From Rhizobium freirei PRF 81 (GTDB lineage Bacteria; Pseudomonadota; Alphaproteobacteria; Rhizobiales; Rhizobiaceae): a stretch of DNA of 64,000 nucleotides. The notes beneath the pieces were generated by a model. That model searched no databases and was not told the origin of the DNA. It was given only the letters and a program-made list of their open reading frames with translations. The stretch is from contig NZ_AQHN01000005.1 of assembly GCF_000359745.1 (NCBI RefSeq), positions 62,001 through 126,000 of the forward strand, read 5' to 3'. Shown here one piece after another: positions 47,234 through 56,839 of this stretch (within the stretch, counting starts at the first letter, position 1; each line of letters begins with the position of its first letter). Made by a program: the position numbers and the translations under genes.

Positions 47234-48367
47234 CTATTCATCATCGTCGTCGATCACGCCGGTCAGCCGCATACCGTCGATCCAGGTGGAGCCGTCTTCG
47301 CGGATCACGCGGCGCGGCTTTGCGCCGCAGCGCTCGCGCACGGCCTGCGCCAGAACTTCGGAATGGGTGACGATCCAGATCTGGCTGGTCCTTGCCGCCT
47401 GCGCGATCATGTCGGCGAGCGGCGCCAGCATGTCGGGATGCAGGCTCGCCTCCGGCTCGTTGAGCGCGATCAGCGGCGGCAGGCGATAGGACATCAGGGC
47501 CGCGGCAAGGCTGAGAAAGCGGATCTGGCCATCGGAGAGCTCGCGCGGCTGGAAGACGCGATTGGGAAATTCCGGCAGCATCAGGCCGAAATCCGCCGTT
47601 TCCTCCGGCACCGGCACGACGAGCCGCGCACCGCCGAGTGCTGCTGCGATCACTCGGTCGAGTTCGACGGTGTCTCCTCGTATATGCACAAGCGTGGCGA
47701 AAGCAGCTGCAATGTTGGCGCCGTCTTCATCCAGCATCGGCGACGTGACCGCAAGGCAAGGCGCACGCAGCGGCGAGCCGCGATCGGTGCGAAACCCGTG
47801 ATAGAATCGCCAGGCTTCGACGGCGCGCCGGAAGGTGCCGATCTCCGGATAATGTCCGGCATCACCAAGCAGCGCAATCGCGGTTTCCGACGGCAAGGCC
47901 TGCTCGCGATAGGTTTCCATCCGGCCAGACTCGCCTCGCACCGAAATACCAGGCCCGTCGCGCTTCATCATCGTTACCGGCCGGCGTCCGGCTTCGAACG
48001 TAAGCTCTTCGGTCTTGATTTCCGGCTCAAGCGAGAAACCCGCCGCGGCCGGCGGCCGCATGCCAGCCTCGATCGAGTAGCGGAAGGTCGCCGCCCGCTC
48101 CATATCGAGCAGCTCGACGTCGAAGCGGATGCGGGCGGATTCGTGCGAACGCCGCTTGCCCGACCACATGGCGGAGAACATGCCGCCCTCGCTGGAAATC
48201 TCATGCGCCAGCCTGCCGCGAACAGCAGCCTGCACGAGCTGCAGCGAGCGATAGAGGTTGGACTTGCCGACGCCGTTCTCGCCGATGAACAGATTGACGT
48301 CGGCGAGATCCATGCGGATCGAGCGCAGGGAACGATAATTCCGGGCAAACATGGAGCGTAGCTGCAT
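47234..48367 (-). CDS. AAA ATPase with ABC-like fold (AAA_21/RecF-like, putative)
   Basis: A 377-residue ATPase. The Walker A motif GENGVGKS is at 29-36. A signature-like LSDGQIRFLSLAAAL is followed by a Walker B-like IALNEPEASLHP and the switch histidine in IVTHSE. This is the layout of the RecF/SMC-related AAA_21 family, members of which occur in DNA repair and in OLD-like defence proteins. There is no nuclease or TOPRIM domain here. I start at ATG 48367. Same strand as priA, 57 nt away. Role unknown. Confidence 0.8.
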   Translation of the reverse strand: MQLRSMFARNYRSLRSIRMDLADVNLFIGENGVGKSNLYRSLQLVQAAVRGRLAHEISSEGGMFSAMWSGKRRSHESARIRFDVELLDMERAATFRYSIEAGMRPPAAAGFSLEPEIKTEELTFEAGRRPVTMMKRDGPGISVRGESGRMETYREQALPSETAIALLGDAGHYPEIGTFRRAVEAWRFYHGFRTDRGSPLRAPCLAVTSPMLDEDGANIAAAFATLVHIRGDTVELDRVIAAALGGARLVVPVPEETADFGLMLPEFPNRVFQPRELSDGQIRFLSLAAALMSYRLPPLIALNEPEASLHPDMLAPLADMIAQAARTSQIWIVTHSEVLAQAVRERCGAKPRRVIREDGSTWIDGMRLTGVIDDDDE

Positions 48368-48393
48368 GCCACGCGGTTTAGCCGATTCCCATA

Positions 48394-49338
48394 TCAAAGA
48401 GAACGCGAAACCAGGGTTTCGTCCCGCCTGGGTAGAACAAGCGGCGAGAAGGTTGCATTGCTGTCGGCTGCAAGATCGAAGACGGTGTGCTTCTCCAGCG
48501 CCTTCGTCACCTCGTTGACCTCGCCGTCCAGGTGTTCGACGGGGATCAAATTACCGACAAGGAAATCGAACTGGTCGCCGCGCTTGTTGAGCAGCTCGTG
48601 AAAGACGGTCATGTCGCGCAGCTCGGTCGACCATTTTGCGAACCAGTAGAACAGGCCGGAATTGCGCGCCGTCAGATGCACGGGCAGGATCGGCAGATTG
48701 TATTTTCGCGCCAGCCCAACGGCCGATGTCTTCCAGGGACGCTCGTTCAGCTTGCCGTTCGCCCAATAGGCGATGCGGCCGGACGGAAACAGCACGGTGA
48801 CCTTGCCGTCGGCGACAGCGCGGTTGGTCAGCTGCAGCGTCTCGCGCGTCTTCGGCTTGCTCTTGTGCTCCTCTCGCCATTCGACCGGGATGATCATCTC
48901 GGCGAAGCGCGGATTGACGCGGACGGCATCGCGATTGGCAAAGATCATCATATCGGGCCGGCGCGACTTCAAGAGGTCAAAGACGGCGACGCCGTCCGCA
49001 ATGCCGGTCGGATGGTTGCTGACGAGAATGAAGCCGCCGGTAGCCGGAATGCGCTCGGCATGGGTGACGCCGATATCAAGTCTCAGCAGATCGCTCATAT
49101 ATTCGAAACACTGGAAGCCCGAAAGCTTGGCGACATCATCGGCAAATTCGATCGCCTTGTTGTAGCGCAGCAGCGTGTAAAGGAACGGACGCATGAGCGG
49201 CCAGAGCGGGTTGCGCACGATCTTCCGCCCGCGCTCGGCGATCAAAGTATCGACGATATGTCCGGGTTGGCCCTGGGACACCAGAGCGATCGCCTCTGCC
49301 AGCTGTCCCAGTGCAGTCATCGAACCGCGGCGCGCCAT
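48394..49338 (-). CDS. PlsC-like phospholipid/glycerolipid acyltransferase
   Basis: A 314-residue acyltransferase-fold protein. The block I motif reads SNHPTGIADG (107-116), so His and Asp are separated by five residues rather than the usual four of PlsC. Later blocks include FPSGR and LPVHL. Probably acylates a lipid or lipid-linked substrate at the membrane. I start at ATG 49338 with AGGA upstream; the frame is open a further 63 codons. Heads the group acyltransferase-AAA ATPase-priA. Confidence 0.8.
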   Translation of the reverse strand: MARRGSMTALGQLAEAIALVSQGQPGHIVDTLIAERGRKIVRNPLWPLMRPFLYTLLRYNKAIEFADDVAKLSGFQCFEYMSDLLRLDIGVTHAERIPATGGFILVSNHPTGIADGVAVFDLLKSRRPDMMIFANRDAVRVNPRFAEMIIPVEWREEHKSKPKTRETLQLTNRAVADGKVTVLFPSGRIAYWANGKLNERPWKTSAVGLARKYNLPILPVHLTARNSGLFYWFAKWSTELRDMTVFHELLNKRGDQFDFLVGNLIPVEHLDGEVNEVTKALEKHTVFDLAADSNATFSPLVLPRRDETLVSRSL

Positions 49339-49545
49339 GAAGTATCCTGAATGGTTGGGATATATGCTATCGCAATCGAATATGATCGAAGCATGACAAA
49401 CGCCTCGCATATGACAACCGAACCGCTGAAGATCCGCGATCGGCCCATATGCAGTTTTTTGGTGCAGCTGTACCTGCAATACGAGGGGGAAACACACCCG
49501 AAGCAGCGGGAAAGTTAGTGATTCCATAACCTTCCTTCCTTCAAA

Positions 49546-50517
49546 GTGGCAGAAGGAATCCGAATTTCAAGGGGGTTTCCACTGAACGATTTGTTGATCA
49601 TCGCCGACTCAGGGTTGATGGCGGAACGCAACCGCTGGCTCGAAGCGCTTGGCCAGGAACGGCGGCTCGCCGATCACACCCTGAATGCCTATGAGCGCGA
49701 TACGCGGCAGTTTCTGATGTTCCTCACAGGCCATCTCGGCGGTCCGGCGACGATCAAGGATATCCAGGCTCTGCGCCCCGCGGACTTTCGCGCCTTTCTC
49801 GCCACACGCCGCAAGGATGGCGCAGGCGCGCGTTCGCTCGGGCGCAATCTTGCCGGCCTTCGTTCACTGTTGCGTTACCTCGAAAAGAAAGGCCTGGTGA
49901 ATGCCGCCGGTGCAGCCGCGGTGCGTTCGCCGAAACAGCCGAAATCGCTTCCCAAGCCGCTCTCGGATACCCAGGCGATCACCGTCGTCAGCGACGAGGC
50001 GCAGCTGCATGAGGAGCCCTGGATCGCCGCACGCGACGCAGCCGTGCTGACCCTGCTCTATGGCTGCGGCCTGCGCATTTCCGAAGCGCTGGGTCTGAAG
50101 CCGCAGGACATGCCGCAAGGCGCAACCTCCCTGCGCATCACCGGCAAGGGCAACAAGACGCGGCTGGTGCCGCTGCTGCCGATCGTTATCGAGGCGGTCG
50201 ATCACTACCGCAAGATTTGCCCCTACCATCTCGATGCGGACGGTCCGCTCTTTCGCGGCGCCCGCGGCGGCAAGCTGCAGCCGGGCATCATCCAGCACGG
50301 CATGCAGAAGCTGCGCGGCGCTTTCGGCCTGCCGGATACGGCCACACCGCATGCGCTTCGTCATTCCTTCGCCACCCATCTCCTGGCCGGTGGTGGCGAT
50401 CTGCGCACCATCCAGGAGCTGCTTGGCCACGCCAGCCTGTCGACGACACAGGTCTATACCGGCGTCGACTCCTCGCGGCTGCTCGAGGTCTATGACCGCG
50501 CCCATCCCCGCGCGTAA
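49546..50517 (+). CDS. xerC: Tyrosine recombinase XerC
   Basis: Up to 323 residues. Resolves chromosome dimers at dif with XerD. Catalytic residues by this start are R177 (GLRISE), K201, H269 and R272 (HALRHSF), H295 (LGHAS) and Y304 (TQVYT). The start is uncertain. GTG 49546 has no ribosome site. AGGGGG (49570-49575) points at an in-frame CTG at 49582, the position where I expect related proteins to begin (LNDLLIIAD). ATG 49618 would give MAERNRWLEAL. All keep the full SAM-like and catalytic domains. Confidence 0.93.
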   Translation: MAEGIRISRGFPLNDLLIIADSGLMAERNRWLEALGQERRLADHTLNAYERDTRQFLMFLTGHLGGPATIKDIQALRPADFRAFLATRRKDGAGARSLGRNLAGLRSLLRYLEKKGLVNAAGAAAVRSPKQPKSLPKPLSDTQAITVVSDEAQLHEEPWIAARDAAVLTLLYGCGLRISEALGLKPQDMPQGATSLRITGKGNKTRLVPLLPIVIEAVDHYRKICPYHLDADGPLFRGARGGKLQPGIIQHGMQKLRGAFGLPDTATPHALRHSFATHLLAGGGDLRTIQELLGHASLSTTQVYTGVDSSRLLEVYDRAHPRA

Positions 50518-50646
50518 GGAAAGATTAACCCCTTGCATTAAGGGAATCTCCGTCCGGTGCGTGTAAAGCAGAATCCTGTCCCGGCATGCCTCCCGAAAGC
50601 CGCTTTCGAGCGCTAAGGATATGCCCTCTGCGAACGGAAGGTTTTG

Positions 50647-51738
50647 ATGATATCTGCCCTCGGATCCAAGGCGATGCGGTCGATGAAGCCGACGCCCGGC
50701 GACATCCTGCTTTGGCTTGCCACAGCCTTTCCGCTCGCACTGGCGATCCTGCTGGTCGCGACCATGCTGACGCTGCAGCCGGCCCATGCCGAAGAAGCAC
50801 CGTCCGACAGCTGCGGCGGCAAGGATCTGATGGCGGAGCTGCAGAAAACCGATCCCGCGAAATACGCCTCCATCATCGCCGCCGGCGACAAAGTGGAAAA
50901 CGGCAAGGGCATTTTCTGGAAGATCGAAAAGCCCGGCCTGAAGCCCTCCTGGCTGCTCGGCACCATGCATGTCTCCGATTCGCGCGTGCTTACCATGCCG
51001 AAGGGCGCAGCCGAGGCTGTCGCCTCATCGGATACGATCGTCGTCGAATCCGATGAGATTCTCGACGACAAGAAGGCCGCGGCTACGCTGTTTGCCAATC
51101 CGTCCCTGACCATGCTCGCCGACGGCTCGACCATCAGCCAGCATCTTTCGCCAGAAGACAATGCACGTCTGGAGGCGGGGCTAAAGGAACGCGGGATTGT
51201 TCTTGCCGCCGTTTCCCGCATGCAGCCCTGGCTGATTGCGAGCTCCTTCGAAATGACCGGCTGCGAAGTTCGTCGCAAGACTGCCGGCGCGAAATTCCTC
51301 GATCAGAAGCTGGCAAGCGACGCCGCCGCCCAAGGCAAGCAAGTCAAGGGCCTGGAGACGCTGGCAGAGCAGGCCAAGGCCATGAGCGACCTGCCGACCG
51401 AACTGCATCTGAAGTCGCTGATCCAGACGCTCGAGCTCGGCAACAAGATCAACGACGTCAACGAAACGATGACCGACCTCTATCTCGTCGGCAATATCGG
51501 CGCGATGGTGCCGATGCTGAAGGTCATCGAGCCGAGCCAGAAGATCACGGACGCCGACACCGCCGCCTTCGAACAGCGCATCATCCTCGACCGCAACAAG
51601 GTGATGGCCGAACGCTCCGCCCCGATCCTCGGCAAGGGCAACGCCTTCATCGCCGTCGGCGCACTTCATCTCGTTGGCGATCAGGGTCTGGTCGCACTGC
51701 TGCGCAAGCAGGGCTTTACGGTGACGTCTGTAAACTGA
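50647..51738 (+). CDS. TraB/GumN-family protein
   Basis: A 363-residue protein with an N-terminal signal anchor (hydrophobic about 18-48, ending QPAHAEE), then the TraB/GumN domain. The domain has its conserved GxxH in LLGTMHVSD and a C-terminal AVGALHLVGDQGLVALL. Family members are thought to be metalloprotease-like (Tiki/TraB); the bacterial role is unclear. ATG 50647 follows GGAAGG. Its 3' end overlaps the convergent DUF2867 gene by 23 nt. Confidence 0.85.
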   Translation: MISALGSKAMRSMKPTPGDILLWLATAFPLALAILLVATMLTLQPAHAEEAPSDSCGGKDLMAELQKTDPAKYASIIAAGDKVENGKGIFWKIEKPGLKPSWLLGTMHVSDSRVLTMPKGAAEAVASSDTIVVESDEILDDKKAAATLFANPSLTMLADGSTISQHLSPEDNARLEAGLKERGIVLAAVSRMQPWLIASSFEMTGCEVRRKTAGAKFLDQKLASDAAAQGKQVKGLETLAEQAKAMSDLPTELHLKSLIQTLELGNKINDVNETMTDLYLVGNIGAMVPMLKVIEPSQKITDADTAAFEQRIILDRNKVMAERSAPILGKGNAFIAVGALHLVGDQGLVALLRKQGFTVTSVN

Positions 51739-52231
51739 CCTTAGACATGCGCTTGCCGAAACCGGCGAGCATGTTTGCGACGATCAGCCGATGGAACGGC
51801 GCAATCAGCGCGATATAGACCCGCCCGAGCAGTATCTTGCGTCTCACCAGCGTCGTCGCATCAACCAGCCGGTGGCCCTGGGCATCATCCCGCACGTCGA
51901 TGACGACGCGAAAGTCGAGATGACGATCGTCAAAACCGAGCACGACCTGATGGTCCGATTTGCTGACGACGGGAAAGAAGCCGATCGTTTCCACGCCATC
52001 CCCAGCCGCGCTGCCGGACGACTTCAATCCGAACAGGGACGTCACCGAATCGCGCAGTTTCAGCAATAGCCGCACCCAGAGCGGAAAGCGGCTGAGCATG
52101 GCACGCGCGGCAGCAATTGCCGTGAAATCCGATTTCGGAACCTGTAGCTCGTAACAATCCGCCCAGTCCGCGGTCGGCAACGCCGGGTGCGGCATGAGGG
52201 GTTTCACCACCAGGGGTCTTGCAGGCATCAT
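51716..52231 (-). CDS. DUF2867-family protein
   Basis: A 171-residue protein resembling DUF2867. Typical are the segment DSVTSLFGLK, the strands QVVLGFDDRHLDFRVVIDV and the late RVYIALIAPFHRLIVANML. Function unknown; in some proteins this domain follows an NAD(P)-binding domain, but here it stands alone. Its end overlaps the TraB/GumN gene tail-to-tail. Confidence 0.75.
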   Translation of the reverse strand: MMPARPLVVKPLMPHPALPTADWADCYELQVPKSDFTAIAAARAMLSRFPLWVRLLLKLRDSVTSLFGLKSSGSAAGDGVETIGFFPVVSKSDHQVVLGFDDRHLDFRVVIDVRDDAQGHRLVDATTLVRRKILLGRVYIALIAPFHRLIVANMLAGFGKRMSKVSLQTSP

Positions 52232-52327
52232 CTCACCTGTCGCTTCGATGTCTGCAAGCTACCACATCGGCAAATCTACCAAAACGCGCAAATGCCGCCT
52301 GCGGCAATTTACCAGAGGTGCGGCCGG

Positions 52328-52434
52328 CTAGAGCATTTCCGCTTTTCTTCGAATCGCGAAAACGCTCTATCTTCTTGTTTCCCAGCGCATTCCGGACGGA
52401 AAACCGCTACGCACTTTTCCTGGAGCTGCTCTAG
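52328..52434. repeat. RIME1-like repeat (107 bp)
   Basis: An element bounded by CTAGAGC (52328-52334) and GCTCTAG (52428-52434), with internal GAGC...GCTC and TTTTC/GAAAA dyads. The size and double-palindrome layout fit the rhizobial RIME1 elements. Its right boundary supplies the stop codon of the M16 protease gene (CTA at 52431-52433 on the plus strand). Confidence 0.75.
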
Positions 52435-55292
52435 CGAACAGCCGCTCCATTCGCCGGCAAGATCTTCAGGCGCCAGGCCGTCTCCGGCTTCAGATATTTC
52501 GTGGCGATCGCGCGGACGTCCTGCGCGGTCAGGGATTGGTAATTGTCGATACTGCCGCGAATCCGTTCCAGGCGCCGCGGGTCGGTCTGGGCATTGCCGA
52601 GGCTCTCCAGCCAATAATTATTGGTCTGTTGCGAGCGCTTGATCTCCTCAACGATCGGAGCCCTGGCCCGCGTGAGTTCATCCGGCGAAACATCCTTGTC
52701 CCGCAAATCGGCGGCGATCCTGTCCACGAGATCGAAGAAATGGTCGACCTTGGCCGGGGTCGTCTCGACATAATAATAGGTAAAACCATAGCCCGGTATC
52801 GCTCTGGACAGATCGACATCGCCCTGGGGACTATAAGTCGCGCCCTCGGCAACGCGGAACTGATCGATCAGGCGATTGCGGAAGATCGCTCCGGTAGTGT
52901 TAGCGGCGGCAGCGCGCGGCAGGTTGGAGAGAAAATCGCCGACCGGCATGGCGACGAGCGCGCCGGCATTGTCGCTTCGCCCGTCCTGAAGCCGCACGAC
53001 CGGTTCTGCGGTCGGCGCCGGAAAGAGCCTGTCGCCATTACCGGCCTGTCCCCGCGCGTCAGGCCGGGCCGGCAGCGCGCCAAAGGTCTCGGCCGTCATG
53101 CGGATGGCGTCATCCACCGCAACATCGCCGGCGATGATGACTTCGATCTGCCCCTTGGAAAGATAGGGCCGCAGGAACGCCTCGAAATCCTCCGGCTTGG
53201 CATCGAGCAGTTGCGCCCGCTCCGGGAAGGTCCAACGCGGATCCCCGGAATGCAGAAGGCCGGGAAGATCACGGCCGACCACGCTGCCCGGCGTTGCCTG
53301 AAGCTGCGGAAGACTGTTCAGATAGGCCTGCTGCACCCGCTTGAAGACGTCGGGGCGATAGACCGGATCGGACGCGTAGGCCGTCAGAAGCTGCAACTGC
53401 GTCGCCAGGTCGCTCGGCCGCGTGGCCCCTTCGAACCGGAAGGCGTCATCCCGGATGGAGAAATCACTGCCGACGACCTTTCCAGCCAAAGCCTTCTGCA
53501 TGTCCTCGTAGCCGATGGCCTTCAGACCGGAGAGCGGGACCGACGACGACGCCCAAATCGGCAGCGGCCGGTCATGCGGCAGTTCGAGCCGACCATGGCC
53601 GATATTGGCGCGGACCAATATTTCGTCGGCGCGAAGCTTGGTCGGCTTGACGGTCAAGCGCACACCATTGGCAAAGCGCACCATCGTAACGCCAAGGTCA
53701 TCGACCACACGCCGCTCGACGACGGCTCCCGCCGTTCCGAAATCGGTATAGGGCCATTCGACGGCTGCCGTTTGCGATGGCGCAGTAACCGGCATGGCAC
53801 GCGAGTCGGCATAGGCCTTTTCCACAGCAGCGAGGCCGCCTTCGGGCATTTGCGGAATCTGCAGCACCAGCTGCGGACCATTGCCTGCAAAGGCGCGCTG
53901 AAGACTTTCGTTGGCCTCGGTCGCAGTCAGACCTTTCATCGCGGCATCGAACAATGAAAGGTCGTCCGCCGGCGACGTGAAAACGACATTCTCGCCGACG
54001 CTCCAGACCAGGGACCCTGCGATATCGGGGCTTGTGCGCGTCGCCGCACCGCCCGCAGCGGCCTGCAGCATCGAGCGGTATTCGGTAATTTCGCGGTCGA
54101 TCTCGCTTTGCGCGACACCGAACTCTGCAATCCGGCGCTGTTCGCGATCGATGGCGGCAAGGGCTTCCTGCCATTTGTCCGGATTGGTATCGGCAGCAAT
54201 CATCGTGACGCGCGCGGATTTCAGGACATTCTGCGCACCGGCCTGCGCGGTGACGAAGGGCGCATCGGGCAGCTGCGCCAAAACGGAGATGCGCCTGTTA
54301 AGGACGGCAAGACCGATCCCTTCGACCACCTGCTCGCGGCGCTTGGCAACCGTATCCTCAGAGGTGTCATATGGTCGGGTCCAGGCGATCTGCACGCGGG
54401 TCGCGCCGCCGGGCACGACGACGGTTCCGACACGCTCACCGTGTTTTTCGAGAACGCCCAGATCGGTTGCGGCCGGCGCTGGCGTATTCGATGTCCAATT
54501 GCCGAAACGGTTGCGGATATCGGCTTCGATATCAGCCGCATCGATATCGCCGACCACGATCAGCGTCGAGCTCTCCGGCCGATAGTTGGCGCGATAATAG
54601 TCCCGAACCAGATCGACCGGGGCATTGCTGATGATGTCGGTCTTGCCGATGGGCGGCCGCTGCGTCGCCCGTTGGCCCGGCAGCAGCCGATTGAGGAAGC
54701 CGATCCCGCCCCGATATTGCGGGGTGTCGCGCAGCTTCTCTTCGGAAAGGATGACGCCGCGCTCGCGGTCGAAGGCGCCGGCATCGAGCGTCAGTTCGCT
54801 CGCCGTCTCGCGCATCAGCATCAGGCCGGTGGACACCGTCTCGGCATTGGCTTCCGGCAGATCCAGCGAATAGACGGTTTCGCCGTAGCTCGTCGAGGCA
54901 TTGGTATCCGCGCCAAAGGCCAGGCCGAGGCGCTGGAGAGTGCGGATCATCTCGCCTTCAGGAACGTGGGTCGAACCCTTGAACGCCATATGCTCAAGGA
55001 AATGCGCCAGACCCTGCTGGTCATCGCGTTCCTGCAGCGAGCCGGCGCCAATGCGGAAGCGGATCGCCACCTGCCCCGCCGGCGTCGCATTGTGCATGAT
55101 CGCAAAGCGCATGCCGTTGGGCAGCGTGCCAAAGCGGATGCCGGACTCCGCCAGCAGATCGCTGCTGGCCTGCGGCCAGCCGACGACGGGCGTTTCGGCA
55201 CGAGCCGGAAGCACACCATTCAGCAGGAGCGTGAAGGCCGCGACAATGAAAAGTTGTAGGAATGCGGAAACAGCGGGGATTTGGCGTAACAT
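52431..55292 (-). CDS. M16-family zinc peptidase (pitrilysin/insulinase-like)
   Basis: A 953-residue two-half M16 peptidase. The signal peptide (about 1-32, ending LPARAE) suggests a periplasmic location. The inverted zinc motif HFLEH is at 97-101, with further ligand-region residues in FDRERGVILSEEKLRD. A C-terminal M16 domain follows. I start at MLRQIPAVSA (55292), which gives a clean signal peptide; no start has a strong ribosome site. The stop codon lies in a RIME-like repeat. Confidence 0.9.
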   Translation of the reverse strand: MLRQIPAVSAFLQLFIVAAFTLLLNGVLPARAETPVVGWPQASSDLLAESGIRFGTLPNGMRFAIMHNATPAGQVAIRFRIGAGSLQERDDQQGLAHFLEHMAFKGSTHVPEGEMIRTLQRLGLAFGADTNASTSYGETVYSLDLPEANAETVSTGLMLMRETASELTLDAGAFDRERGVILSEEKLRDTPQYRGGIGFLNRLLPGQRATQRPPIGKTDIISNAPVDLVRDYYRANYRPESSTLIVVGDIDAADIEADIRNRFGNWTSNTPAPAATDLGVLEKHGERVGTVVVPGGATRVQIAWTRPYDTSEDTVAKRREQVVEGIGLAVLNRRISVLAQLPDAPFVTAQAGAQNVLKSARVTMIAADTNPDKWQEALAAIDREQRRIAEFGVAQSEIDREITEYRSMLQAAAGGAATRTSPDIAGSLVWSVGENVVFTSPADDLSLFDAAMKGLTATEANESLQRAFAGNGPQLVLQIPQMPEGGLAAVEKAYADSRAMPVTAPSQTAAVEWPYTDFGTAGAVVERRVVDDLGVTMVRFANGVRLTVKPTKLRADEILVRANIGHGRLELPHDRPLPIWASSSVPLSGLKAIGYEDMQKALAGKVVGSDFSIRDDAFRFEGATRPSDLATQLQLLTAYASDPVYRPDVFKRVQQAYLNSLPQLQATPGSVVGRDLPGLLHSGDPRWTFPERAQLLDAKPEDFEAFLRPYLSKGQIEVIIAGDVAVDDAIRMTAETFGALPARPDARGQAGNGDRLFPAPTAEPVVRLQDGRSDNAGALVAMPVGDFLSNLPRAAAANTTGAIFRNRLIDQFRVAEGATYSPQGDVDLSRAIPGYGFTYYYVETTPAKVDHFFDLVDRIAADLRDKDVSPDELTRARAPIVEEIKRSQQTNNYWLESLGNAQTDPRRLERIRGSIDNYQSLTAQDVRAIATKYLKPETAWRLKILPANGAAVR

Positions 55293-55319
55293 GCTGACTT
55301 CGGTGAATGGGAGAGCTTC

Positions 55320-55398
55320 GATGATGCGATGCAGGGGAGCCTTGTTCATCGCATCATCAGCCAAGCATTGCAATCCCAGCACCCCGCTGCGCTGGGAT
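55320..55398 (-). repeat. Two strong hairpins between lpd and the M16 gene
   Basis: GATGATGCGATG (55320-55331) pairs perfectly with CATCGCATCATC (55347-55358). ATCCCAGC (55373-55380) pairs with GCTGGGAT (55391-55398). The second lies 6 nt past the lpd stop and could terminate lpd transcription, although no T tract follows. Confidence 0.5.
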
Positions 55399-55403
55399 GC
55401 CGT

Positions 55404-56810
55404 TTACATATGGATCGGCTTGAAGAAGGTCGCGAGCGCTGCTTCCTTCACAGCTTCCGACATTGTGGGATGCGCATGGCAGGTACGGCCGAGATCTTCC
55501 GACGAACCGCCGAACTCCATCAGCACGGTAATTTCGTGGATCATTTCGCCGGCACCGAAGCCGACGATATGGCCGCCGAGAACGCGATCCGTTTCCTTGT
55601 CGGCCAGGATCTTGACGAAGCCGTCCGTCGCCAGCATGGCGCGGGCACGGCCGTTGGCGGAGAACGGGAACTTGCCGACCTTATAGGCGATACCTGCAGC
55701 CTTCAGCTCTTCCTCGGTCTTGCCGACGGAGGCGACTTCCGGCTGCGTATAGACCACGCTCGGGATGACGTCATAGTTCACATGGCCGGCCTGGCCGGCG
55801 AGGATTTCGGCAAGCGCCACACCCTCGTCTTCCGCCTTATGGGCGAGCATCGGGCCTTTCACGACGTCGCCGATGGCATAGATGCCGGCGACATTGGTCT
55901 TGAAGTGACCGTCGATCTCGACGCGGCCGCGATTGTCGAGCACGACGCCGGCTTCTTCCAGCCCGAGGCCCGCCGTGTACGGCTTGCGGCCGGTGGCGAC
56001 GAGAACGACATCCGCATCGAGCACGACCTTGTCGCCGCCCTTGACCGGTTCGAACGTAACCTTCGCGCCATTACCGGACTTCTCGACGCCGGTAACCTTG
56101 GCGCCGAGATGGAATTCGATGCCCTGCTTGGCGAGCATGCGCTGGAACTGCTTGGAGACTTCGCCATCCATGCCGCCGAGGATGGTGTCGAGATATTCGA
56201 CGACGGTGACCTTGGCGCCGAGGCGTGACCAGACCGAGCCGAGCTCGAGGCCGATGACGCCGCCGCCGACCACGATCATCTTGCCCGGCACCTTGTCGAG
56301 CGCGATGCCGCCGGTCGACGAGATGATGACCTTCTCGTCGATCTCGAGCGGAACGCCCGGAATGCCGGCAACGTCGGAACCGGTGGCGATGACGATGTTC
56401 TTGCCCTCGATCTCGGTGACCTTGCCGTCATCGGCGGTCACGGAAACCTTGCCGGCGGAGACAATCTTGCCGGTGCCCTGGAAAGCATCGATCTTGTTCT
56501 TCTTGAACAGGAAGGCGACGCCGTCGACATTCGACTTCACCGTCGCATCCTTGTGCGCCAGCATCTTGCCGAGGTTCAGCGTCGGTGCAGCGACCTCGAT
56601 GCCAAGCGCATCCATGCCATGACCGGCGTGGTGAAACATCTCGGAAGCATGCAGCAGCGCCTTGGACGGAATGCAGCCGACGTTGAGGCAGGTGCCGCCA
56701 AAGGTCGCGCGCTTTTCGACGACCGCGACCTTCAGGCCGAGCTGCGCTGCCTTGACTGCGCAGACATAGCCGCCAGGGCCGGTTCCGATAATGATCACAT
56801 CGTAGGACAT
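55404..56810 (-). CDS. lpdA: Dihydrolipoamide dehydrogenase (E3)
   Basis: A 468-residue FAD disulfide oxidoreductase; regenerates lipoamide on SucB (and on other 2-oxoacid dehydrogenases) using NAD+. The FAD motif is GTGPGG (9-14), the redox disulfide C41-C46 (GGTCLNVGCIPSK), and the C-terminal HAHPTMSEA carries the catalytic His. Lies in the suc cluster, after LysE. Confidence 0.97.
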   Translation of the reverse strand: MSYDVIIIGTGPGGYVCAVKAAQLGLKVAVVEKRATFGGTCLNVGCIPSKALLHASEMFHHAGHGMDALGIEVAAPTLNLGKMLAHKDATVKSNVDGVAFLFKKNKIDAFQGTGKIVSAGKVSVTADDGKVTEIEGKNIVIATGSDVAGIPGVPLEIDEKVIISSTGGIALDKVPGKMIVVGGGVIGLELGSVWSRLGAKVTVVEYLDTILGGMDGEVSKQFQRMLAKQGIEFHLGAKVTGVEKSGNGAKVTFEPVKGGDKVVLDADVVLVATGRKPYTAGLGLEEAGVVLDNRGRVEIDGHFKTNVAGIYAIGDVVKGPMLAHKAEDEGVALAEILAGQAGHVNYDVIPSVVYTQPEVASVGKTEEELKAAGIAYKVGKFPFSANGRARAMLATDGFVKILADKETDRVLGGHIVGFGAGEMIHEITVLMEFGGSSEDLGRTCHAHPTMSEAVKEAALATFFKPIHM

Positions 56811-56839
56811 GTCTTAATTTCCTTGTTTTGTATCTCTGT

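Noticed and set aside
47234..48367. AAA ATPase as half of an anti-phage defence pair
   Set aside because: It lies among housekeeping genes (priA, xerC), lacks a nuclease domain and has no partner gene or mobile-element context.
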